A DNA stretch of 64,000 nucleotides from Agrobacterium tumefaciens (lineage in GTDB: Bacteria; Pseudomonadota; Alphaproteobacteria; Rhizobiales; Rhizobiaceae), in NCBI RefSeq assembly GCF_005221325.1, contig NZ_CP039889.1, positions 620,001-684,000 of the forward strand, in the 5' to 3' direction. A program made the position numbers and the translations under genes. The notes under the pieces are model-generated. The model had not been told where the DNA came from. It saw only the letters and a list, made by a program, of their open reading frames with translations, and did not search any database. Every line of letters begins with the position of its first letter. The stretch's first letter is position 1. Shown here piece after piece: positions 38,079-45,691 of this stretch.

Positions 38079-39278
38079 TCACGCAACCTTCAGCCGGGTC
38101 TCGACCAGCCGGGCAAACAATGTGGCACCAACCGGCAGAATAGCGTCGTCAACGATGAAACCGGGGTTATGGGCTGGCACGGTGCCGGAGTGACCGAGGG
38201 TGAAGAACGCTCCGGGCGCGTGTTTGAGAAGATCGGCGAAATCCTCGCTGCCCATGAAACGGCTCCGCTCGGTGGAAACGCGCTCGTCTCCCAGAACCTC
38301 ACGCGCCACGCCGGCGACAATGTCCACCGATGCGTCATCGTTGGTGAGGACCGAGAATATGTCGCGGATATCCACCTCGGCGGTGAGACCGTGAGCCGCA
38401 GCGATGTGATCGGAAATCGTGCGGATGCGCTCCCGGATGGTTTCGCGCACGCTGTCGGAGAAGGCCCGCACCGTTCCGGCAATCGCAGCCGTTTCCGGGA
38501 TGACATTATAGGCCGATCCCGCCTCGATGCGCGTGATCGACAGCACGGCGGGATCGGTCGGCGACACGTTACGGCTGACGATGGTCTGCAAGGCCTGAAT
38601 GAGTTCGCCCGTTGCCGGCACCGGGTCGCGCGACACATCGGGATGCGCGGCGTGTGCGCCCCTCCCCTTCAGCCGGATATCGAAGAAATCCGCCCCTGCC
38701 AGAATGGTGCCGGGCGAGACCTTCAGATGATTGGGCGCCGCATGGGTGGAATTGTGCAGCCCGTAAATCTCGTCGACAGGAAAATCCCTGAACAACCCGT
38801 CGGCAATCATGGCGCGCGCGCCGCCGAGACCCTCCTCCGCCGGCTGGAAAATGAACACCACCGTGCCGGCAAAATCGCGGGTTTCAGCCAGATAACGCGC
38901 GGTGCCGAGCAGGATGGTTGTATGCACATCATGCCCGCAGCCATGGAACTTGCCGGGGTAGATCGACGCATAAGGCAACCCGGTCTCCTCGGGCATCGGC
39001 AGCGCATCCATGTCGGCCCGCAGCCCTATGGAGCGATTGCCCGCGTGGCGGCCACGCAGCACGCCGACCACGCCGGTTTTGCCATAACCGCGGTGCACCT
39101 CGATGCCCCAGGAGGCGAGCTTTTCGGCGACGATGCCTGAGGTGCGTACCTCTTCGAAGCCGATTTCCGGATGCTGGTGCAGATCGTGACGGATGGAGAC
39201 GAGTTCGGGAACATAGGTCCCGATCCGGTCTATTATTTTCGGAGCGGGTGTTTTGACGGGATCGACGGCAATATTCAC
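38079..39278 (-). CDS. M20 family amidohydrolase, second copy
   Basis: M20D amidohydrolase, 399 residues. The metal site is visible as LRADMDALPMPEETGL, HGCGHDVHTTILLGTA, FQPAEEGLGGARAMI and GLHNSTH, with a late GSEDFADLL. It probably removes an acyl group from an N-acyl amino acid or conjugate. It lies 34 nt ahead of a binding-protein gene and 94 nt after an SfnG/RutA-like monooxygenase gene. Together with the first M20 enzyme (11263) it suggests that N-acylated sulfur amino acids or conjugates are a recurring substrate class here; this is inference. Confidence 0.87.
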   Translation of the reverse strand: MNIAVDPVKTPAPKIIDRIGTYVPELVSIRHDLHQHPEIGFEEVRTSGIVAEKLASWGIEVHRGYGKTGVVGVLRGRHAGNRSIGLRADMDALPMPEETGLPYASIYPGKFHGCGHDVHTTILLGTARYLAETRDFAGTVVFIFQPAEEGLGGARAMIADGLFRDFPVDEIYGLHNSTHAAPNHLKVSPGTILAGADFFDIRLKGRGAHAAHPDVSRDPVPATGELIQALQTIVSRNVSPTDPAVLSITRIEAGSAYNVIPETAAIAGTVRAFSDSVRETIRERIRTISDHIAAAHGLTAEVDIRDIFSVLTNDDASVDIVAGVAREVLGDERVSTERSRFMGSEDFADLLKHAPGAFFTLGHSGTVPAHNPGFIVDDAILPVGATLFARLVETRLKVA

Positions 39279-39308
39279 GGTATCTCCTCAGGGCAAAGAA
39301 TATCGTTC

Positions 39309-39329
39309 TCGCAATCTTGGTGATTGCGA
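39309..39329. repeat. Short hairpin between monooxygenase and M20 genes
   Basis: TCGCAATC (39309-39316) and GATTGCGA (39322-39329) form an 8-nt perfect stem with a 5-nt loop in the 94-nt gap of the operon. No T run follows on the minus strand. It may adjust the downstream mRNA level or be incidental. Confidence 0.4.
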
Positions 39330-39372
39330 AGTGCTAAGCTTCAGAACTGGAAAGCTGAGGCAGGGAGAGGCG

Positions 39373-40557
39373 TTAGAACCTCAGGCCCGCCTCCTTCATC
39401 AAGGGCAAAATGCGCTCGGCGAAATAATCGAGATCTTCGCGGAAATCGTAGAAATTCAGCTGCACACCATCGATGCCGGCCTTTTTCAGGCCGACAAGCT
39501 GCTCGACCACCTGTTCCGGTGAACCGATGATCTCGATATTGCCGCCGAGATTGCGCCCCTGCTTGTGGCGCGCATCCCCGCGGCCGCGCCAGGCATGGGC
39601 GTCGCTTTCGTAATTATTGGTGGCGAAGGCGCGGGTGCCGGGCTGCGGTTTTCCAGCCTCAATGGCATCGGCATAGGCGATCGCCTCCTTCTCCGTATCC
39701 CGGCTGACGATAATCGGGTTGATGAGCGTCTTCACCTGCCGGCCATAGGCCTTGGCGCGGTTCTTGATGTTCGCGATATGATCCGGAAGCGTTTCCAGCG
39801 CGCTGTCTATATGCGCGCCGCCGGGCGAGGTGACGAAAACCAGATCGGAATGGCGGGCGGCGAAATCGATGCCGGCGGGTGAACCGGTCGCCGTCACCAG
39901 CGGCGGGCGCCCAAAGGTGGGTTTCGGCGTTATCCAGCCATTGTTGATCGCCCAGGGATTGAGCTTGCCCTCATAGGAAAAGTTTTCGGTTTCGCCCCAG
40001 AGACGATGGAGCACATCGAACAATTCACCCGCCATATCGTAACGCTTGTCATGATCGATCCGCTGCCAGCCGAACATTTCATGCTCGATGGCGCGGTGGC
40101 CGGTGACAATGTTGATGCCCCAGCGCCCCTTGGCGATATGATCCAGCGTCGCGCCATATTTGGCGAGATGCAGCGGATGCAGAGGCCCGTAAAGAACATG
40201 GATGGTGGAGATCAGCAGAATGCTCTTCGTGACCGCCGCCATGGCGCCAAGCGCGATGAAACTGTCAAGCGAGGATTCACCGTCATAACCGCCCTTGGGC
40301 AGCCATTGCGTGCGGCTGAAGGCGATTTCGAAACCAAGCTCCTCCGCGCGCTTCACCAGTTCGACATTATAATCGAAGGTCCAGCTGTTGCTCGTCGGCA
40401 GGCTGGAGAAATTGATGTCCTGCAGATTGAGGAACAGGCCCAGCATCATCGGCTGCTTCGCCGCCCGGCTGAGCGGGCTGTCTTCGAAATCGGCCGGGCT
40501 TTTCAGCTCAATATCTTTCAGTTCCGGACCATCCGGCAATGAAACAGTCAGCGCCAT
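39373..40557 (-). CDS. LLM class monooxygenase, SfnG/RutA-like
   Basis: Flavin-dependent monooxygenase of the SfnG/MsuD/RutA branch, 394 residues. The core begins at TFDYNVELVKRAEELGFEIAFSRTQW, and family marks are GAMAAVTKSILLISTI, ATLDHIAKGRWGINIVTGHRAIEHEMFGW, RYDMAGELFDVLHRLWGE and TGSPAGIDFAARHSD. SfnG acts on dimethyl sulfone and RutA on pyrimidines, so the reaction may be on a sulfone or on a cyclic amide; context favours sulfur. It overlaps the NmrA-like gene by ten bases. Reduced FMN must come from another locus. Confidence 0.82.
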   Translation of the reverse strand: MALTVSLPDGPELKDIELKSPADFEDSPLSRAAKQPMMLGLFLNLQDINFSSLPTSNSWTFDYNVELVKRAEELGFEIAFSRTQWLPKGGYDGESSLDSFIALGAMAAVTKSILLISTIHVLYGPLHPLHLAKYGATLDHIAKGRWGINIVTGHRAIEHEMFGWQRIDHDKRYDMAGELFDVLHRLWGETENFSYEGKLNPWAINNGWITPKPTFGRPPLVTATGSPAGIDFAARHSDLVFVTSPGGAHIDSALETLPDHIANIKNRAKAYGRQVKTLINPIIVSRDTEKEAIAYADAIEAGKPQPGTRAFATNNYESDAHAWRGRGDARHKQGRNLGGNIEIIGSPEQVVEQLVGLKKAGIDGVQLNFYDFREDLDYFAERILPLMKEAGLRF

Positions 40558-41441
40558 GTCTTTTCTCCCTCGGGTTGGTCGCCCTGTGGGGCCGCTGCCA
40601 GCCTTGCGCGCAGATAGCCTTCCACGCTGCGGGGCAGACGACCGGTGATCTGCTGGACGTTATCGTCGATGGATGCTGCGAGACCTTCGCGGATGAGCTG
40701 GCCGAATTCGCTGATCGCTTTCTGCTCGAACGCGCCGATATGGGGCGGAAAGGCGGCGGCGGCATGGTGCGAAACCCCGACGGGACGATGCAGGATGCGC
40801 GCGGCGATGCGGGCGATCTCCAGCGCCGTCAGCGCTTCTCCACCGGTCAGCACCAAAGCGCCGCAAACAGGCGCATCTGCGGTCAACGCGTGAACCGCGA
40901 CATCGGCGATATCGTCGGCATCGATGAAGGAGACGGCAGCATTTCCGAAACGGGCGGGCACATCCTCCCCATTGCGCAGGGCGGCAACAACGGGTTCCAG
41001 CGCCACCTGCATCCAGGCATTCGGCCGCAGCACCGTATGGGCTATGCCGCTTCCGGCCAGATACGCTTCCACCTGTGCATGGGCCGTGCCCGAGATGGAG
41101 CGGGCGGCATTCTCAATCGTCCAGTCGGAGCCGGATATTTTCACGATCCGAGACACGCCGGCGGAAAGAGTCGCGTCAATGACCGCATTCTGGTCAGCCG
41201 CCAGCGTTTCACCGATGGGGGAAAGCAGGAAGACCCTGTCTATACCGCGTGAGGCCTCTTTCAGGCTCGCCGCATCGGAGAAATTTCCCTCCGCTATATC
41301 GACGCGGTCGCCCCAGAGCTTCAGCGCATCCTCCCGCCTGCGGGTCAGCACCCGAACCTTGGCCTGTTTTTGCAAAAGACGGCTGACGACACGTTGGCCG
41401 AGCTTGCCGGTTGCGCCCGTTACAAAAATGGTGGCTGCCAT
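40548..41441 (-). CDS. NmrA/QorB-like NAD(P)-binding protein
   Basis: Atypical short-chain dehydrogenase of the NmrA/TMR group, 297 residues from the ATG at 41441 (GTGAGG upstream); a start seven codons earlier would overlap the DszB-like gene. The N-terminal TGATGKLGQRVVSRLL is the NAD(P)-binding glycine motif, and VRVLTRRREDALKLWGD follows the second strand with Arg residues suited to NADP. The usual SDR Tyr-Lys pair is not evident. It could be an oxidoreductase acting on quinones or carbonyls, or a redox sensor. It is the second gene in the DszB-like minus-strand operon. Confidence 0.8.
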   Translation of the reverse strand: MAATIFVTGATGKLGQRVVSRLLQKQAKVRVLTRRREDALKLWGDRVDIAEGNFSDAASLKEASRGIDRVFLLSPIGETLAADQNAVIDATLSAGVSRIVKISGSDWTIENAARSISGTAHAQVEAYLAGSGIAHTVLRPNAWMQVALEPVVAALRNGEDVPARFGNAAVSFIDADDIADVAVHALTADAPVCGALVLTGGEALTALEIARIAARILHRPVGVSHHAAAAFPPHIGAFEQKAISEFGQLIREGLAASIDDNVQQITGRLPRSVEGYLRARLAAAPQGDQPEGEKTWR

Positions 41442-41448
41442 AGCGTCC

Positions 41449-42501
41449 TCACTTTCCCGCATTATGCTGCGCTGTAAGCGCGCGTGGATCGGCCCAAGCC
41501 CTCACATCGAAATCCTCGGGGACGAATTTCCATTCCAGCAGGAAGTCCTTGAAATGGCTGAGCGCATCCAGTTCGGCAGGATCGAGGTCGAGCTTCAGAT
41601 TGCGGTGCAGATCCGCGCCATTGGCGGCCAGAACCGCCTCCTCGCTCACACCGATCTCGCGGGCGATGAAATGCACGGCTTCCGCCGGATTATCATCAGC
41701 CCATTGGGCCACCCGCTGCACGGTAGCGACGAGTTCCGCCACCAGATCTGGCCGCTCATCGGCAAAGGTGGCATCGACAGTCAAGGGACGCGGCGTGCCA
41801 TTGTTGATGCGGATTTTCGGATCAGGGTGGAACCCCGTCGATACCACGACCTGCGCCCCGATCAGATTGGCGACGGTTACACCTTCCGCTCCCTTGACGA
41901 AGAAAGCATCGATCTGGCCCCGGTGCAACGCGGCGATTTCCTCGCCATAGGGGAGCCGTCGACGCAGACCATGGAACCGCTCATCGTCAGGGCTAAGCAA
42001 CACCGGCTCCCGGGCGGTCAGATCGACAAGCTCGACATCCGCAACGGAGAGCCCGGAGACGGTGAGCGCCGACACGATGCCCTTGAGCGATGTGGCGCGC
42101 TGGAAATCGATGGTTTCATTCGGCCGTTTCGGCAGGCCGATGCGCCGCCCCTTCAAATCGCCGCCCTTGCTTATGCCGCTTGCGGGCAGCGTGATGACCG
42201 CCTGAAACTCATCGGTCCTCGTCAGCCCCACCAGCCGCGTCTGCCGGCCACCTGATTTCGCCCAGATGGGCGGAATATTACCGCCCTGGCGGAAGGACCA
42301 GTCGAGACGATGATCGAAATGGCTTTGCCTGATGGCCGGATCGGCGGAATCACGAATGGAGGACACCGAAATACCATGGCCGGCAAAACGTTCCTCTATC
42401 CAGCCAAGTTGCACCGCGATGGAAAGCGGCGTGGGCGCCGGGCAGCGCGTATACCACAGGGTTACGGGCTGGGTTACCTGGCGAAGGGCGGCATCGGCCA
42501 T
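41449..42501 (-). CDS. DszB-like sulfinate desulfinase homologue, second copy
   Basis: A 350-residue paralogue of the protein at 22359, again without a signal peptide. Cys20 in WYTRCPAPTP, His61, Arg71 and Gly74 in SHFDHRLDWSFRQGG correspond to the catalytic Cys27, His60, Arg70 and Gly73 of DszB with the same His-Arg-Gly spacing. Later segments (LVGLTRTDEFQAVITLPASG, RATSLKGIVSALTVSG) parallel the first copy. It is first in a minus-strand operon with NmrA-like, SfnG-like, M20 and binding-protein genes, and divergent from a DszA/NtaA-like monooxygenase gene. This context supports a sulfinate-cleaving role better than transport. The fold alone would also fit an SsuA-type binding protein. Confidence 0.75.
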   Translation of the reverse strand: MADAALRQVTQPVTLWYTRCPAPTPLSIAVQLGWIEERFAGHGISVSSIRDSADPAIRQSHFDHRLDWSFRQGGNIPPIWAKSGGRQTRLVGLTRTDEFQAVITLPASGISKGGDLKGRRIGLPKRPNETIDFQRATSLKGIVSALTVSGLSVADVELVDLTAREPVLLSPDDERFHGLRRRLPYGEEIAALHRGQIDAFFVKGAEGVTVANLIGAQVVVSTGFHPDPKIRINNGTPRPLTVDATFADERPDLVAELVATVQRVAQWADDNPAEAVHFIAREIGVSEEAVLAANGADLHRNLKLDLDPAELDALSHFKDFLLEWKFVPEDFDVRAWADPRALTAQHNAGK

Positions 42502-42862
42502 AGTGTACGTCCTCGAAATTGCGATCTGGACGGCACGCTACACGGCGGACGATATTTTCTATAGAAACAGTGTACTATTTGAGGCGCGATTGAGGAAATT
42601 CGTTTCCATCCTGTCATCGCTTGAGCGAGATGACGGAATATCCTTTCGATAATGGCGAGATTTTGGGTCGGATCGTCGCCTGTGCCTTTGATTGCTTCCT
42701 CCATTCAACCGCGCACCAGCTGCAAAGACTGATGAAAGTTTTTCTTCTTCCAACAGCAAGGATTTTTAACTCGCGACCGCAATTCCGGCTGTTACGCTTT
42801 CGGACAATCGCACCGGCCGCAGGCCGGAAATCCCGCACGGACCGAAAAGAAAAAGTAGAAGC
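42502..42862. promoter_or_regulatory. Divergent promoter region with TTTCTATAGAAA palindrome
   Basis: The 361-nt gap between the DszB-like gene (minus) and the DszA/NtaA-like gene (plus) contains the perfect 12-nt palindrome TTTCTATAGAAA at 42556-42567, 55 nt upstream of the minus-strand start. The core TTCTATAGAA also occurs at the flavin-reductase promoter (17290-17322). A short dyad with GTCATC and GATGAC arms lies around 42616-42637. A frame of 81 codons from 42621 lacks a ribosome-binding site and coding character. The plus-strand gene has only a weak purine-rich site. Confidence 0.5.
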
Positions 42863-44170
42863 ATGAGCAAGACCAAACGCCGGCTCAATCTGAATGTTGG
42901 CATCAACACGACAGGATATCTTCCCAATGCCTGGAAATACCGGAGCGGAGACCGGCACGATATCAACGATATCAGCTATTATCGGCGGCTGACGGAACTG
43001 GCCCACAAGGGTCGGTTCGACGCCGTTTTCCTGTCCGACCATCCGGCATTGCTGACCGATCCGGCCAGCCGCCCGTTTCACACCATCGATCCGCTCATCC
43101 TCTCCACATCGCTTGCCGCGCAGGTGCCGGATATCGGTTTTGTGGCGACGGTGTCTTCCACCTATAATTCGCCTTACAATTTCGCGAGACGGACGCAGTC
43201 CATCGACGTCGTCACCGGCGGCCGGCTGATCGTCAACATTGTCTCCTCCTTCAATCCCAATGTCGCCGCCAATTTCGGCAACGATCCGCTGCCGCCGCGC
43301 AGCGAGCGATATGCCAAGGCCACCGAATTTCTCGATGTCGCGAAAAAGCTTTGGTCGAGTTGGGATCCGCGCCGCGAAGGCGACGTGCCGGAAGATCGGT
43401 TCTGGGATGCGGCAACCGCCGAGACAATCGATCACGAGGGGCAATATTTCCAGGTGAAAGGCCCGCTCAACGTTCCGCGCGGGCCACAGGGGCATCCCGT
43501 CATTGCGCAGGCCGGCGCATCCGAGGGCGGCATCGATCTGGCCGCGCGCCATGGCGAGATCATCTATTGCAACATCCTGTCCCGGCCCGCGGGTCAGGCC
43601 TTCGGCAAAAAGGTGCGTGACCGCGCCGTTTCTTTCGGCCGCGATCCCTCCGGCATCCGCATCGTTCCCGGCCTTGTCGTCATTCTCGGCGAGACCCGTG
43701 AGGAAGCTTTGCGCAAACACGAGCTTTACAGTGGAACCGGCTCGGAAGACGGGCTTCTGGCGCGTTTCGCCAAGGAAAACGGTATCGATCCGCGTGATTT
43801 CAACCCCGATGCGAAACTCGAAGGTCAGCGCTTCATTCCCGACCAGAACCGGCAATGGGCCGTCGGCATGGGGCTCGGCCTTTCCGAGTTGCTGACCCAC
43901 GAAAAGCTCACGGCCCGCGAGGCCGTGCGCCGTTCGGAGGGGCACCACCGGCTGCTGCTTGGCACGCCGGAAGAGGTGGCTGATGGTATCATCGATCTCT
44001 GGCAGGATGGCACGGTGGATGGCTACACCCTGCAGCCGCCGCGAGCGCCCGACGATATTGCTGAATTCGTCGAGAAGGTCGTGCCGGTCCTGCAGGATCG
44101 TGGCGTTTACCCGCGTGACTACGAAGGCGTGACAATCCGCGACCGCTACGATCTGCCCTATCCCGATTGA
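42863..44170 (+). CDS. LLM class monooxygenase, NtaA/SnaA/DszA family, second
   Basis: FMNH2-dependent monooxygenase, 435 residues. NtaA/DszA-group marks are TTGYLPNAWKYRSG, DAVFLSDHPALLTDP, PLILSTSLAAQVPDIGFVATV, TGGRLIVNIVSSFNP, SERYAKATEFLDVAKKLWSSW and AQAGASEGGIDLAARHGE. The C-terminal IRDRYDLPYPD matches the LRDHYGLP ending of the group. It is divergent from the second DszB-like gene. In the dsz pathway a DszA enzyme makes the sulfinate that DszB cleaves, so these divergent genes may act in series. Substrate unknown. Confidence 0.86.
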   Translation: MSKTKRRLNLNVGINTTGYLPNAWKYRSGDRHDINDISYYRRLTELAHKGRFDAVFLSDHPALLTDPASRPFHTIDPLILSTSLAAQVPDIGFVATVSSTYNSPYNFARRTQSIDVVTGGRLIVNIVSSFNPNVAANFGNDPLPPRSERYAKATEFLDVAKKLWSSWDPRREGDVPEDRFWDAATAETIDHEGQYFQVKGPLNVPRGPQGHPVIAQAGASEGGIDLAARHGEIIYCNILSRPAGQAFGKKVRDRAVSFGRDPSGIRIVPGLVVILGETREEALRKHELYSGTGSEDGLLARFAKENGIDPRDFNPDAKLEGQRFIPDQNRQWAVGMGLGLSELLTHEKLTAREAVRRSEGHHRLLLGTPEEVADGIIDLWQDGTVDGYTLQPPRAPDDIAEFVEKVVPVLQDRGVYPRDYEGVTIRDRYDLPYPD

Positions 44171-44180
44171 CGAAAGATGC

Positions 44181-44197
44181 GGCGCTGTTGAAGCGCC
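44181..44197. terminator. Hairpin between convergent monooxygenase genes
   Basis: GGCGCT (44181-44186) and AGCGCC (44192-44197) form a short GC stem with a 5-nt loop, 10 nt after the stop at 44170. A second GC dyad with CTCCCGC and GCGGGAG arms follows at about 44208-44234. No T run is present, so this is only a probable transcript end between convergent genes. Confidence 0.35.
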
Positions 44198-44255
44198 ACA
44201 GGTCCATCTCCCGCCATTCCCGCTGCGCGCGGGAGTGGCTGATGTTAGGGACATA

Positions 44256-45293
44256 TCATTGACCCGTCGCCACTTTCAAAACAGGCCGTCCACCGGAAAG
44301 CTGCGGTAAAACGGAAGCGAAATCCGTAACGATCTGACGATAATCATCAGGCTGGAACTCATAGGGCAATTCCAGACGGAATTCCGAGACATGCGGCAGC
44401 ACGGGATCACGCGACAACGTCTCCAGAATTTCATCCGTCGTACCGACAATGTCAGGCAGAAAAAGCGTGCGGCGCGCGCCATGTGGCGCATGCGTGCGCT
44501 TGTCGCGCTCGGCAACAAATTCCGCATAACGGCGGCGTGTTGCGGGGCTTGCGCTATCGGTCGGCAGGATCACACGGCCAAGCGCGATACGCGGCTGGCG
44601 TTCATGCGCCCATTCCTGCCGGAAGCGCGCAACGAGGGCCGCCTGCGCCGTCAGAAAATCATCGGTATTTTCACCACTGACGATATTGCCGGTCAGAAGA
44701 TTGAACCCTGCCTTGCCCGCCCAGCGGGCCGAATTCTGCGATCCGCCACCATACCACAGCCGGTCGGTCAGCCCCTTTGCGAAGGGCCGAAGGCGCGGCA
44801 CCTGCGCGCCGGCCGCATTACCCGCCTCCGTATCGCTCGACAATGGTTCCGATCTCAACGCCCTCGCCAGCTTTTCGGCGCGGGCATGGCTGTAATCCGC
44901 AGCGGGAGCCGTATCGACATAATCCGAAATGAGATGGGCGAAGGGCGGCGCGCCCACGGAAACGCCGACGTTCAACCGCCCGCGTGACAGGATATCCACG
45001 GTGGCTAAATCCTCGGCCAGCCTGAACGGGTTTTCGTAACCCAGTTGAATGACGGCGGTGCCGAGGCCAATCCGCTTCGTGCGCTGCGAGGCCGCCGCAA
45101 GAAAGGTGGCCGCCGAAGATACGCCCCGTTCCAGGTGGCGCTGGCGAACCCAGGCGCTGTGATAGCCCAGCGCCTCCCCGGCCTCGAAAAGCTGCAGGGT
45201 CTCCTCCAGTCCCCGCTCCGGATCATCATCGTGATAATTACCGGGAACCAGAAAGGCGAAATGGGAAATATGGGAAAGGGGCATGGTGTGCAT
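44256..45293 (-). CDS. LLM class flavin-dependent oxidoreductase
   Basis: Luciferase-like flavoenzyme, 345 residues. The barrel opens with ISHFAFLVPGNYHDDDPERG, then GEALGYHSAWVRQRHLERGVSSAATFLAAASQ, RIGLGTAVIQLGYENPFRLAEDLATVDILSRGRLNVGVS and a late FRLELPYEF. It belongs to a branch other than SsuD or DszA, nearer to bacterial luciferase-type monooxygenases. Two Met codons (1 and 4) are possible starts, and neither has a good ribosome-binding site. It stands alone on the minus strand. A variant of the island's TCCATAA element lies 140 nt upstream. Confidence 0.82.
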   Translation of the reverse strand: MHTMPLSHISHFAFLVPGNYHDDDPERGLEETLQLFEAGEALGYHSAWVRQRHLERGVSSAATFLAAASQRTKRIGLGTAVIQLGYENPFRLAEDLATVDILSRGRLNVGVSVGAPPFAHLISDYVDTAPAADYSHARAEKLARALRSEPLSSDTEAGNAAGAQVPRLRPFAKGLTDRLWYGGGSQNSARWAGKAGFNLLTGNIVSGENTDDFLTAQAALVARFRQEWAHERQPRIALGRVILPTDSASPATRRRYAEFVAERDKRTHAPHGARRTLFLPDIVGTTDEILETLSRDPVLPHVSEFRLELPYEFQPDDYRQIVTDFASVLPQLSGGRPVLKVATGQ

Positions 45294-45432
45294 CCGGGAC
45301 CAGGTGTTGACGGAAGATCGGGCTCACGCAGCGCAGGTGCAGCGCATACTTCCGCAGAATGCACGATGACCGGCAGGGCTGGCACGGCATGGTCTTTTAT
45401 AGTCCCGGCGATTGTTGAAAGATCGTTGCGCG

Positions 45433-45464
45433 ATTCAATAATCTACTAAAATTATGGATTATTC
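45433..45464. promoter_or_regulatory. AT-rich candidate operator upstream of LLM gene
   Basis: Read on the minus strand it is AATAATCCATAATTTTAG followed by TAGATTATTG, a variant of the TTTTCCATAA element of the sulfur island. It contains a 7-nt inverted repeat, AATAATC (45438-45444) and GATTATT (45457-45463). It lies about 140 nt upstream of the LLM gene start at 45293. Confidence 0.4.
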
Positions 45465-45592
45465 TGCGATGGCTGGTGTTGGTCATACGCCTTCCTATTT
45501 TGAGGTGACGCTGCCCCTAGCGCGCCTAAGGACGCACTCCCTCTGGCACGCCACATCGCGTTCCGCGCAAATAAACTTGATTTCCCACCCAA

Positions 45593-45644
45593 ACATGTAA
45601 TACAGATTATCATACATGTTGACAAATAACGCAGACATGTATGA
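45593..45644. promoter_or_regulatory. Three ACATGT boxes at exact 21-nt spacing upstream of the enolase-superfamily operon
   Basis: ACATGT occurs at 45593-45598, 45614-45619 and 45635-45640, each 21 nt from the last, close to two helical turns. The second and third are part of a larger perfect inverted repeat, TCATACATGT (45610-45619) and ACATGTATGA (45635-45644). A TTGACA hexamer (45619-45624) lies between them. This looks like a multi-site operator overlapping the promoter of the plus-strand gene at 45692. A GntR-type or similar dimeric regulator is likely. The remaining part of the 398-nt gap (45294-45691) shows no gene. Confidence 0.6.
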
Positions 45645-45691
45645 CATTGCAGCCATCACGAAAGCTGCGATACCTGCATGAGGGAGGAATT

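Noticed and set aside
42621..42866. Possible 81-codon gene ending in a four-base overlap with the DszA/NtaA-like start
   Set aside because: The overlap is suggestive, but there is no ribosome-binding site, no known domain and an unlikely composition; treated as chance.
42614..44254. Minus-strand open frame of 546 codons opposite the DszA/NtaA-like gene
   Set aside because: It is antisense to a gene with clear family motifs, has no recognisable domain and shows the His/Arg/Asp-rich composition of reverse-strand frames in GC-rich DNA.
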